Assembly: GCA_937951895.1 (NCBI GenBank)
Contig: CALFER010000041.1
Location: 1 to 59,987, forward strand
From: an uncultured bacterium
Lineage (GTDB): Bacteria; CSSED10-310; CALFER01
Direction: 5' to 3'
DNA: 59,987 nucleotides
Below, in pieces: positions 26,328 through 36,100 of this stretch. A model generated the notes under the pieces. That model saw only the letters and a program-made list of their open reading frames with translations, did no database searches and was not told the origin of the DNA. A program made the translations under genes and the position numbers. The first letter of the stretch is position 1. Every line of letters begins with the position of its first letter.

Positions 26328-26600
26328 TCAGGCAGTGGGAGGGCGGAAAATATCCGAACCGAACAACGGCGAGGGTTCCTGACGGTCGGCAGTGACGATG
26401 CGATCGGAACGATCCGCGAACGGGTCGCGATCCGCGCCGTCATGATTCAGGATGATCGAGTGGCACATGCAGGAGCAATCGTCCTGATGGTCATCCTGGT
26501 GCATGGGAGTGCACGACGCGCTGTCCGCCACATGCAGCAGCAACGTGGACAAGCTGAAAAGCGCGATCAACAGGATGGTCAGGCATCGTGCGGAAGTCAT
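26328..26600 (-). CDS. Small exported Cys/His-rich protein heading the metal efflux operon
   Basis: A 90-aa protein with a signal peptide (1-28) and a compact metal-binding candidate: C30, H34, H38, then CSCMCH (42-47) and H53. The rest is hydrophilic. It lies 112 nt upstream of the outer membrane factor in the same direction and is the first gene behind the promoter, so it probably serves as a periplasmic metal chaperone or sensor. No ribosome site is visible (CCTCC, not GGAGG, precedes the ATG), and the predicted transcript starts almost at the ATG. Confidence 0.65.
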   Translation of the reverse strand: MTSARCLTILLIALFSLSTLLLHVADSASCTPMHQDDHQDDCSCMCHSIILNHDGADRDPFADRSDRIVTADRQEPSPLFGSDIFRPPTA

Positions 26601-26608
26601 ACGGAGGA

Positions 26609-26637
26609 TACATACTGACAGTGCCCTGCAATGTCAA
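26609..26637 (-). promoter_or_regulatory. Promoter/operator of the metal efflux operon
   Basis: A perfect -35 TTGACA (26637-26632), a 17-bp spacer and TATGTA (26614-26609). The spacer and -35 form an inverted repeat TGACA-N11-TGTCA (26616-26636), a likely repressor or metalloregulator site. Only 8 nt separate the -10 box from the ATG at 26600. Confidence 0.55.
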
Positions 26638-26655
26638 GCCAGACGGGATCCCCGG

Positions 26656-29600
26656 TCATTCGTGCTCGAAGCCGTGACTATCAAATTTCAATGTCCGGCT
26701 GTTCTCCGTGACCGTTCGCACGACGTGGTCCGGCGCGCCGTCCGGAATCGTCGCGTCGATCTCGAGCGTCACCGTCACGTTCGACCCGACCAATCCTGTG
26801 AGGTGTGCAATCACCTCATCCGCAATCTGACTCGCATCGCGACCCACCCGCGTCGAGTTGAGTGTAACCGTTCCATGGAAACGGCGGAGAGGATCGGGTG
26901 GCCGGGGGGTATCGGGAGGAATCGGTCCGGCTTTGGGAGGCGGTCCGGGGTCCGGTCCCGGTCCGGGTTGAACCGGAACCGATTCCCTCTGGATCTGCTG
27001 CCAGGCGATGCCGGATTGAACCAGGAGTCCGGTGCAGTCCTGTTTGATGGTGATCTGCTGCCCGCCGCGCAATCCGCGATACCGCCCTTCTGTCTCGTCA
27101 TAACTCTCGGCATACGCGAATGAATCCGTCTGCCAGGTGAGCAGCGACACGCCGTTTTGGATCGCTTCGAGCAATACGGATGCATCGGCCAGTCGCGGCA
27201 GATAGAGATACCGCGCGAAGTCTTCCACAAGTTGTCTGATTTCGACATGATTACCGCGCCATAACGGGACATCGTCCATCTGTTTTCTCAGGATAGTCGC
27301 CCCCAGGCTCATCACGAGGGATTCGTCACTGCGAAGTTTTCTGCTGACGCGAACGGCGAGCGCATCACTGCCACTCAATCGAATCGCCTGCCAGTCACCC
27401 GGTATCTGCGGTTTCGTTTGCACCGGAACGAGCAACCATTGATAGGTCTCCGGCAGCCGGGCGGTCACGGCACTGTCCGCAGCCTGTTTCTGCGCCTCGG
27501 CCTGCTTCACCTGGTTGGGTGACAGATCGAGCAGATCTTTTTCTGCGAGCACGGATTCCCAGGCCAGAAATCGGCGCAGTGCTTCATCGAGATCCTGCAG
27601 TCTCGCCTTGTCCGCCGCCAGAAACACCAGCGTGTTCATGTACAAGCGCGGTGCGTTCCCTCGCCGTTCCAGAATGGCCCGCGCGGCAGCTTCCGCCGGA
27701 TTCCCCGGTTCCTTGCTGTAGGGGTATTCGGCTCCCAGCACAACGAGGCGCGCATCGAGATCGTCCGGAACATCCGCTCCCGATCGCGGCATGGGGTGAA
27801 TCCGTATAAAATCTCCATTTTTCCGCAGATCGGCTCGGACACGTCTGTCCAATTCCTGAATCACTTTATCGACATCCCGCGTCAACTGCTCCGCCCGGTC
27901 CTCGGCGAGTTTCGTGACGGTGGGTTGAGTGGAGTACCAGACGCGAGGGCCATCTTGATACAGATAGGTCGCTGCTGCCGCCAGTCTCCGGAGCGCATCA
28001 CCGAATACAGCCGGCGATTCACCCGGCATCACGCAACCGAGTTTGACCCGGCGATCTTCGATTCCGCACTGTGCGGCGGTGGTCGGTGCCGATCCGAGAT
28101 AAATCGTCCGGGCGACGCGGCGTGTCGCGTGCGCTTTCCCGAGATTCGGAACATCTCCGTCGATTTTGAGAGGGAGCGATCTCGGCCCGTCCACGTCCTT
28201 CTCGATGATCGGCTTCCAGTTGTCCGTCAGGTACCGGGTGAGTTCATCGCGAACACGACCATCATCGATCGGAATGGTCGACGGCATGATCAGCGGATTC
28301 CGATCGCCCAGTTCCCAGAGGCTGTGAATGACGGCCGCCATCAGACGCAGTACTCCTCGCGTCCGTTGGAATTTGAGCAGTGTCGACCAGTCGGTATAGA
28401 GTCGGTCGAAAATCTCCGGGTGGATGGGATATGCCGCCTGGATGCGTTTCTCGTAATCCGCATCCCTGCATTCAGCGGGAAACTCAGCGGATTGAGACCG
28501 GTACAGGTCCGCAAACGCACGGGCCGTCATATCGCGCTGTTTGTAATTCTCTGAACCGGCAAGCGGCTCGAACAACCGCCGCCGAACGATCTCGAACCCT
28601 TCCTCCGCGGTCGCCGGTGTCCAGGATGATTCCACCCGGCCGATCACATTACGGAGTCGATCGAGAGCTTCACGGCCTCGAATACCCCCGACTTCCACAT
28701 CATCGGAGTGGGCATGCGGCGATACGCCCGACGCGGACGACGGGAGTGAAATCACCAGAAGGCAGTTCTTCGCAGCCTTGGCGGATTCGGTCAGCGCCTG
28801 GGTGAATGTAAACTGAGTCTCGAAACTGCCCCCGGCGAGATCGCTGTGATCGTGAAGTTGCCGGGCGTAGGCCACCCATTCGTCGATCAGGATGAGGCAG
28901 GGGCCGTAATCGTCGAACAACTCCCGCAACCGATCGCCCGGGCTGGTCGCGTGTTCATCATCGGGTGCGATCCGTGCGAAGGCGTCCTTTCCGCCGAGCT
29001 GATAGGCGATTTCTCCCCAGAGTGTCCGGATAACCGTTCCATCCGGCTTGATTGCGGGATTTGCCGGTGAGATTTTATTGCCGACCAGAACGACCCGGTT
29101 CGTTTTGGGAAGGAACCGGACACCCGTGCCGGCCAGCATCGCATCCACACCTGCCAGTTCTCCGGGAGTGGCGCCTGAAAACAGATGAAACAGCGCCAGC
29201 ATGGAATGCGTCTTTCCTCCGCCGAAGTTGGTCTGGAGCTGCACGACCGGGTCGCCGCCTGTGCCCGTCAGGCGTTGAACCGCCCCGACCAGAAGGCGCA
29301 TCAGGCTTTCCGTCAGATAGGTGCGCCGGAAGAACTCGGACGGATTCCGGTATTCAACCGCGCCGCCGCCCAGGTGAACCTGCCACAGGTCGGCCGCGAA
29401 CTCTGCCTGCTGATATCGGCCGCTCGCGACATCCGCGTGAGGGGTTACGACGTCGCGCCACGGTTTGATCGTGCCGGTCAGCGCGGCGTCGATGAGGGAT
29501 CCTCCGGCGCGGTGTTTTTCGCTTCTGACCTGTTGTTCAAAGATCGTGCGGCGCAGTTCCATCTTCATTTTGTTCACGTCGTCGGCCTGGGGAGCGGATA

Positions 29601-29967
29601 CAGCCGTCAGCAGGCGTGAAATGGAATCCAGAGCGCGATCCGCATCATCACCGGAGAACTGTTCCTGGTGGGCCCATTTGTTTCGGATATCGCGGATCTC
29701 GCTGACCAGACTGCGTTCGGCGTGACCGAGTGTTTTTCTGAAGACCGCGTTCCATGTGTCCCAGATCAGTTTGATCAGGGCGGAGACGTCCCACTGGTCG
29801 GGGGCTTTGTCTTTGAGGATGGGGTCATCGAGAAAATCCCGCAGCACTTGCGGGGAGCAGGTGCCGTCCTTGATCGAGGCCTGGAGTTCCCGGTCGACAT
29901 AAGGACCCAGTCCTTTTTTGAGCAGTTCGAGAGCTTTTCCGACACGTTCGTAATTACTCAGTGCCAT
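26656..29967 (-). CDS. DUF499-family ATPase with N-terminal HEPN (Swt1-like) domain; defence component
   Basis: A 1103-aa cytoplasmic protein. Residues 1-125 form a helical Swt1-type HEPN domain with the RNase motif RNKWAH (95-100, R-N-x3-H). The ATPase core has Walker A GGGKTH (249-254) and Walker B LILIDEW (358-364), the pattern of DUF499 proteins. A Pro-rich linker (about 995-1025) leads to a C-terminal domain (about 1030-1103). It starts 3 nt after the methylase gene, with AAGGAG overlapping that stop. Helicase, methylase and DUF499 ATPase in this order match the Hma (helicase-methylase-ATPase) anti-phage arrangement. The biochemical role of the ATPase is not known to me; the HEPN motif raises the possibility of RNA cleavage as effector activity. 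Confidence 0.85.
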   Translation of the reverse strand: MALSNYERVGKALELLKKGLGPYVDRELQASIKDGTCSPQVLRDFLDDPILKDKAPDQWDVSALIKLIWDTWNAVFRKTLGHAERSLVSEIRDIRNKWAHQEQFSGDDADRALDSISRLLTAVSAPQADDVNKMKMELRRTIFEQQVRSEKHRAGGSLIDAALTGTIKPWRDVVTPHADVASGRYQQAEFAADLWQVHLGGGAVEYRNPSEFFRRTYLTESLMRLLVGAVQRLTGTGGDPVVQLQTNFGGGKTHSMLALFHLFSGATPGELAGVDAMLAGTGVRFLPKTNRVVLVGNKISPANPAIKPDGTVIRTLWGEIAYQLGGKDAFARIAPDDEHATSPGDRLRELFDDYGPCLILIDEWVAYARQLHDHSDLAGGSFETQFTFTQALTESAKAAKNCLLVISLPSSASGVSPHAHSDDVEVGGIRGREALDRLRNVIGRVESSWTPATAEEGFEIVRRRLFEPLAGSENYKQRDMTARAFADLYRSQSAEFPAECRDADYEKRIQAAYPIHPEIFDRLYTDWSTLLKFQRTRGVLRLMAAVIHSLWELGDRNPLIMPSTIPIDDGRVRDELTRYLTDNWKPIIEKDVDGPRSLPLKIDGDVPNLGKAHATRRVARTIYLGSAPTTAAQCGIEDRRVKLGCVMPGESPAVFGDALRRLAAAATYLYQDGPRVWYSTQPTVTKLAEDRAEQLTRDVDKVIQELDRRVRADLRKNGDFIRIHPMPRSGADVPDDLDARLVVLGAEYPYSKEPGNPAEAAARAILERRGNAPRLYMNTLVFLAADKARLQDLDEALRRFLAWESVLAEKDLLDLSPNQVKQAEAQKQAADSAVTARLPETYQWLLVPVQTKPQIPGDWQAIRLSGSDALAVRVSRKLRSDESLVMSLGATILRKQMDDVPLWRGNHVEIRQLVEDFARYLYLPRLADASVLLEAIQNGVSLLTWQTDSFAYAESYDETEGRYRGLRGGQQITIKQDCTGLLVQSGIAWQQIQRESVPVQPGPGPDPGPPPKAGPIPPDTPRPPDPLRRFHGTVTLNSTRVGRDASQIADEVIAHLTGLVGSNVTVTLEIDATIPDGAPDHVVRTVTENSRTLKFDSHGFEHE

Positions 29968-29970
29968 GGG

Positions 29971-32892
29971 TTACTCCTTATGATCGCCAAAAAGTTCTGT
30001 TTGCTGGGTTGGTCTTCGAGTTTCTGTGGCAAGTCGAACAATTTCCGGCCAGCTTTGCACCAGAGCGTTATAGCTGAGGGCTTCCGCGGCTCGTTTCTTT
30101 CGTTCGCAGATCGTGTAGAGACGGTATGCGAGATCCCGGGCGGATTCCGCTTTGCTTCCGAGTGTGGCGACGAGCAGGGCGGCGGCGGATTCGCCGTTGG
30201 ATTCCAGCAAACGGATCAGGTGGTGGACCATTTCCCATGCTGTGAGGCGGGAATCGGTTTGGGGATTCCAGTCCGAAGGAAGTTCGGACGGTTTGAGCAT
30301 GCGCACCGTGCCTCGACCGGAACGGATGATACCGGCATCGACCATTCCGGTGACGCTGGTGTTTTTGGCTTTTGAGAGGGTTTCAGCGATGCCGTATTCG
30401 CCATCGTCGAAGCCGTACTGTTCGAACCATGCCAGGGCCCAGCGGGTATCGGAATCGAGATGACCGTCCTGCTCGGCGAGAACTTCGTCGAGGGTTTGGT
30501 TGATGAGAATGAGTGCTTCGCGCACTGAAAGTGCATGTCCTTCGGTGTCGAGTACTTTCGAGTAACGTGTAAAGATTGCCATGCCGGGACCGATGGCGGA
30601 CTGGGCCAGGTCGACCGGGGCGATGTTACCGCGCTGGAGGTGTGTCAGTGCCATGGGTAGCTCCTGCTTGAGAGCAGTTATAAACTCACGACGGGTTGTG
30701 TTTGTTGCCTCTGACGTTCTTTTCTGACAAACAAGCACGATGCTGGATGCTAGAGCATTCGTACCAATGCCAACTGATCGAGCTGTTCTCTCTGTCCTCA
30801 TTGGCCAAGTGCCACTGAGTCCGAAACCGGCTCGGATAACGGCATCAAGGAAAGTTTCCCAGCCTGTGCTTGCTGTACCAGCGTCCGTCTCGCTCTCCGA
30901 CTGCTTGAAAGCATAATAGATTGTTACTGGGTACGCCGGGTGCGCTTGCTCAACAAGACGGCGCATCGCCTGCGTCATTCCATCGAGGAAGAAAGCCTCT
31001 GCCTTCTCCTTACCCCCATGCCGATATGGTGTTGCGACCAGTTCCTCGATTTTGGGAACAGCAAGAGTATTAAAAAATTGAGGAAACACATCGCGAAGCG
31101 AACGACGAAGCCAAACATAGAAGAAATCTGACAGATCAGCGTAACCAATGTTATCATAATACGGCGGATCAGTAGAGATGATCTTATCTATGCTTCGCCG
31201 CTGAAGTGCAGCATCTGCTTGATACGCAAAGCCTGAACCTCCGCATGGCAAACCTTCGATCGCTTTTGAAATCCATTCGATACCTGCTAACCAGTTGCCG
31301 CTTGTATTTCCAAAAGGAGGTGCTTCAGCGTAGTCCCATGTCATCGGTATAGCTTGTCTAGCGAATGTACCACGGATAAAGCCGTCCGCTGGCGTAGCAA
31401 TAACCGACCAATAGTTTGCTGCATAATCAACAGACAACCCCAAATACAACCCGACTGTCTCCTCATACGCCAATGGGCCGGTACCACCCTCGGAGAGAGA
31501 AACGAGTGGGGAGGAGTGAGGAGTGAGTGGGGCGGACTCGTTTCTCACTTCTCGCCACTCTTTACTCGCCTCAATCGCATCCCGACGGACCTGTTCCATC
31601 GCCTCGCCCACAAGATCGGAGAAAGTCGTCAACGCTACGAGCTGGCGGAGGGTGAAGAGGTCGCCCCACGACGTAAGGCCGTAGGGCGTGCAGTTGCCGC
31701 CGGTCATCCGCTTGGGAATCTCGCCCTCGGGCTTCCACGTCGGCCTCGCCGTGATCGCGATCGCTTCCATCTCCGGTGTTGGCGCGAGATAGACCCGCCC
31801 GCGGTCGCCCTCGACCACGATTGCCATCAGCCGCGCGCCCATGCGCCCTGCCATGCCCTCGGCCTTGATGTAGTCACCCGAAACCGGAGTGCCCGACATC
31901 AGGCAGATGAAGTTCGCGCGCGATAGCTTCGTGCCGTTCCTCGCTCCCTCCGCATCCTTCGGCCTTCCCACTTTTACCGTGAATCGATACCAGCCGTCCT
32001 CGATCACCGGCTCGACATACGCTTCCTTGCCCGGTTTGGTTGAAAGCATGAACGTCGATGCCAGTGGCACATCTACATGAGCAAAAGCGGGATTAGGACT
32101 CTTCACCGTGCGTGCCCAGATCCACGCGATCACTGTCAACTTCTGTCCGACCATCGGCTTGAGATCCGGGCGCTCTTCCGCCATCTCTGCCGTAATCTCG
32201 ACCTTCGGATACAGATGCCCGATCCGCTTCTCAGCCTCATCCCGCATCCACTTGCCATAATACCGGACATCATCGGCAAGCCCCTGTGCGCCTTTCCATT
32301 CCCTGCTGAACAAGTCTTTGTTCTTTCGTGCTTCCGGATTAACAGGTGGTCTGCCGGCAAACTTCGGCGGTATCTCGATCATTGCCTTGTTGATCAACAC
32401 GGCAACGGGATTCAGATCGGACGCATACGCCTCAAGTCCTAACCGCTGCGCCTCCAACGGCAATGACCCGCCTCCCGCAAACGGATCGTGGAACGCCGGG
32501 AGTTTATCCGGATCGAACAACTCCTTCGCTCGCGGGTGATCCGCATTATCGGCACACGTCCGCCGCCAACTCACCCGGATCTCCTCCCTGGCCCGCTCCA
32601 GCACCGCTTCATTCGTCGTGTTTTCCCACAGCACGAGATCCTCGATGATCCGAAAGAGACGCTGCCGTTCTGTCTCCTGGGCTTCCTCGGTGGGAAACAG
32701 TTCGGGACGCGACGACGGATCATCCACCATCTGCGAGAAAATCACGGCGCGTGCAGCCGCCAAGGGTCGACGTGCCCACCACAGGTGCAGTGTGCTGGGA
32801 TGGCCGTGCCGAATGGATTTCTCGCGGGCGGATGCCGTGTTGATCGCATCCAGTGGCAGAGCGACTTCGATGAGTTTCTTTCTTGCTTTCAT
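29971..32892 (-). CDS. DUF1156 DNA methyltransferase; defence component
   Basis: A 973-aa amino-methyltransferase (N6-adenine or N4-cytosine). The N-terminal DUF1156 region has ASAREKSIRHGHPSTLHLWW and ARRPLAAARAV (20-50). Motif I is HDPFAGGGSLPLEA (135-148) and the catalytic motif is DPPYYDNIGY (about 575), in the alpha/gamma-like order with a very long insert between them. About 30,680-31,480 is lower in G+C than the flanks, and 31,497-31,546 is an in-frame palindromic insertion encoding a Ser/Pro/Glu-rich loop. The start has AAGGGAA upstream. The enzyme should mark host DNA so that the helicase/ATPase partners spare it. The target sequence cannot be predicted here. Confidence 0.88.
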   Translation of the reverse strand: MKARKKLIEVALPLDAINTASAREKSIRHGHPSTLHLWWARRPLAAARAVIFSQMVDDPSSRPELFPTEEAQETERQRLFRIIEDLVLWENTTNEAVLERAREEIRVSWRRTCADNADHPRAKELFDPDKLPAFHDPFAGGGSLPLEAQRLGLEAYASDLNPVAVLINKAMIEIPPKFAGRPPVNPEARKNKDLFSREWKGAQGLADDVRYYGKWMRDEAEKRIGHLYPKVEITAEMAEERPDLKPMVGQKLTVIAWIWARTVKSPNPAFAHVDVPLASTFMLSTKPGKEAYVEPVIEDGWYRFTVKVGRPKDAEGARNGTKLSRANFICLMSGTPVSGDYIKAEGMAGRMGARLMAIVVEGDRGRVYLAPTPEMEAIAITARPTWKPEGEIPKRMTGGNCTPYGLTSWGDLFTLRQLVALTTFSDLVGEAMEQVRRDAIEASKEWREVRNESAPLTPHSSPLVSLSEGGTGPLAYEETVGLYLGLSVDYAANYWSVIATPADGFIRGTFARQAIPMTWDYAEAPPFGNTSGNWLAGIEWISKAIEGLPCGGSGFAYQADAALQRRSIDKIISTDPPYYDNIGYADLSDFFYVWLRRSLRDVFPQFFNTLAVPKIEELVATPYRHGGKEKAEAFFLDGMTQAMRRLVEQAHPAYPVTIYYAFKQSESETDAGTASTGWETFLDAVIRAGFGLSGTWPMRTERTARSVGIGTNALASSIVLVCQKRTSEATNTTRREFITALKQELPMALTHLQRGNIAPVDLAQSAIGPGMAIFTRYSKVLDTEGHALSVREALILINQTLDEVLAEQDGHLDSDTRWALAWFEQYGFDDGEYGIAETLSKAKNTSVTGMVDAGIIRSGRGTVRMLKPSELPSDWNPQTDSRLTAWEMVHHLIRLLESNGESAAALLVATLGSKAESARDLAYRLYTICERKKRAAEALSYNALVQSWPEIVRLATETRRPTQQTELFGDHKE
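31497..31546. repeat. In-frame palindromic element inside the methylase gene
   Basis: Perfect 11-bp inverted repeats (GAGAAACGAGT at 31497-31507 and ACTCGTTTCTC at 31536-31546) flank a 28-nt purine-rich loop with GAGGAGTGAGGAGTGAG. It keeps the reading frame and encodes part of a Ser/Pro/Glu-rich loop. It resembles palindromic mini-elements that insert in protein genes. Confidence 0.7.
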
Positions 32893-33152
32893 ACTGTTCC
32901 CTTGAAGAATCGGATGATTACTCTCAACGATCGAATGATTATCGGATGAATCGTGACATGCATCTGACGATTAGACGTTTTCATCTGACGATTGTCTGAC
33001 GATTATTCTTGATATGGCTATCGATTGTAAGAATCACGCAATGACTCCTGATCATCAGGTTTACGATTCGTGTTGTCTGCTTTACGATTACTTAACGATT
33101 TGTCCATGGTCATAAGCCGGTATCGAACTGACGAAGATGTTCAGTTTGTTCG
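32893..33152. repeat. A+T-rich spacer with TCTGACGATT repeats between defence genes
   Basis: This 260-bp gap contains three exact TCTGACGATT copies (32963-32972, 32984-32993, 32995-33004) and several further ACGATT copies up to about 33,100. The other junction of this operon is only 3 bp. No protein frame is convincing. The repeat resembles the GACGATCT array at 1932-1979. Confidence 0.65.
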
Positions 33153-36100
33153 TCATCCGGGTATCTCCGCTCTGGTCAGCAATTCCGCGAAATCGTAGTT
33201 CACACTCGTCACCCCGAAATCCGGTTCGCGATGAAAGGGCTGCCGTATGTAATGCACGCGATGTCGGTCACGATCCAGGAATTCGACGATCGCCAGAATG
33301 AAATCATCCGGTTTGTTCAAACTGGTCAGAATCTCGTTCTTGGTCACCGTGATCGTCGCTGCACCGGACACCCTCCCCTTGACCTCGATGAATCGCAATC
33401 GACCCGTTCCCGGTATCCGACTCTCGACATCGTACCCGAGTTTCTCGAATTCCCGATCCACGGGTTCGAAACCAAGCCTCCGTTCCTCCTCCATCACAAT
33501 CGCGCGTGCCCTGGCAGCGGATGCCTGGGTATCGATCGGAACGGACACCCCGTGCCCTTCACCGGTCATCTCGGAAATCAATCCGATGGGAACAACGATC
33601 AATCCCCCGAGCGCAACGGGGGGCAGCGCCGAGATCTGTGCTTCGCGATCCAGATCGATCAGTCGTTTCTCGAGCCGTCCTTGCAGATCGTCCGCTCGCC
33701 GTCGTGCCTCCTGCGAGTTCACACGCGCATTCGTCTTCCCCGCCTGCTCCTGAAGCTTCAACTCCTCCGCACGGTGATCCCAGTGCGCAATTGCCTTGGT
33801 GAGTCGATCCTTCACCGCCGCGCGCGTTTTCGTAATCCAGTTGATCCGGCGTGTCTGCACCTCACCCAGATGCTCCGGCACGATATGAGCAATCGCATGA
33901 GACAACGCCCGTTTCTCGAGATCGCGAGCGATCCATCCACTTTCCGGTCGCGCGAGCAATGCATCGATGCCGGGTTCATGGGCTCCGAGTGGTCGATAAT
34001 CGAGATACGGCGCGGACTGGACATGGCGCGCTGTGCCATCTGCATCCAGTTCGACGTACAGCATCCGTCTGGACACATCGCGCCGATCGCCCGAACGGGT
34101 CACGGTGGCATCCTGTATCGTATGTTCGAGATAGAAAATCACACGTGGAACCACTCCCGAGTCGCGTTCGTCCACGAGAACCGTACCGCGACGCAACAGA
34201 TCCCGGTGCCGCTCCAGAGTCAGATCCAGCACCGCATCGAGCAACGGGTGGCCGGGACAGATGAAAGCGGCGAGCGGTTGACCGGACGGTGCGATCAGGT
34301 CTTTCTCGAAGGCAATTCGCTCGTAACGCGGCAACACGGGTTCCCCGGTTCCGATCAACCGATCGCGATTGCGCACAGGTGCCGGGACATGGGTAATCTC
34401 ATAGCGTCTCGGCTCGCGTTGACGGACAGTGCCTCCGAGTTGTTTGAACGCTTCAAGAAAGAATGCTTCGATGTAGTGCGGTTGCAGACGACGTGCTTCG
34501 GCCCGTTCCATCTGCTCGCGCACACGAGCCACACGGCTGACATCCATCACATCGTTCGACAGCGAGCGCTCCTCGATCAATTCCTGGAGACGCGACTGAT
34601 CCACGGCGTCGGCGATGCTTCGGGTCAGGCGTGCGCGGACCTCGGGCCGTTCACCGAACCGGATGGCTTCGATCAGGAGATCGCGCAACGGTTTCCCCTC
34701 AAACTGCAGTTTACCCAGCACATCGAACACCTGGCCTCCGAGAGCCGTCCGTGCTTCTTCCAGTTTTTCCAGCAACGTGCGGTACACATCGCCTTCCCGG
34801 GTTTCCTCGGCCACCAGGTTCCAGAGATGACACACTTCGGTTTGATTGATTCGATGAATGCGCCCGAATCGTTGTTCGAGACGATTGGGATTCCAGGGCA
34901 GATCGTAATTGATCATCAGGTGCGCACGTTGAAGGTTGATCCCCTCACCCGCGGCGTCCGTTGCAAGCAGCACCTGCACATCGGGATTATGAAGGAAACT
35001 CTCCTGTGCCTTGCGACGTTCCTCGCGGCCCATACCGCCGTGGATCATCGACACCGCGTCCCGTCGTCCCAGAAGCGTCGCAATCCGGTGTTCCAGATAA
35101 TTCAGCGTATCGCGATGCTCCGTGAATATGACGAGCTTCTGGTGCGGAGAAGATTTCGGGGGTGGAATGGTACCCGTACTGCTGGAAACGATGTGATTCG
35201 TGATCGGACCCGGATCAGCAGTCTGAGTGAACAGCACGGTCAAAAGATTGGAGAGTTCCTGCCATTTCGTGTCACACCCCCGACGGCGGACTTCGGCAGC
35301 GAGCGATTCGAGATGCGCCAGAATGACGATTTCCGCTTTCAATTCATGGATCGTGCGCGCGGCCGTCGCCTGATCGAGAATCTCCTCCTCGACCGCCATG
35401 ACCTCCGACTCGGGTGCGTCATCGAGGTCTTCCACATCGTCGTCATCCAGCGTCCTGCCCGTTGCGGCAATCGGTTCGGCGGCGCTGCGCTGAAGTAATT
35501 CGAGTTCCCGCAGGCGCTTCTCGAGCCGCTCCTTTCGCCTTCGCAATGATTGATAGATCGCCTCGGAAGAGGAGGCGAGGCGACGTTGCAGGATCGTCAG
35601 AGCGAATCCGACCGTTCCTGCACGTTTATCATTCTGCAGCGCTTCCGCACGATTGAACTCCTCCCGGACATAGTCCGTGACGTCCCGATACAACCGTGCT
35701 TCATCGTCCGAGAGCCGGAATGGGACCGTGTAGGCGACACGTTCCGGAAACAGCGGACAGCCATCGAACTTGAGCAGTTTCTCCTTGACCATGCGTCGCA
35801 TCAGATCGGAGACATCCACCTGATGCACACCATCCCGGTACTGACCTTCGAATCGATCGCCATCGAGCAACGCCAGGAAGAGATGGAAATCCTGTTCCTT
35901 GCCGTTGTGCGGTGTCGCCGTCATCAGAAGAAAATGGTGTGTGATCCGTGAGAGCAGTTCTCCGAGGTGATATCGTCTGGTGTATTTGATTTCCCCACCG
36001 AAGAAGGTTGCGGACAGCTTGTGGGCTTCATCGCAGACAATCAGATCGAACCGGCAATCCGGGGCGTTCAGTTTTGCCTGGACATCCTCATTCCGGGCAA

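Noticed and set aside
33231..35498. 755-codon plus-strand frame opposite the helicase
   Set aside because: No domain or start signal; the minus-strand frame has all helicase motifs, so this is a third-position shadow.
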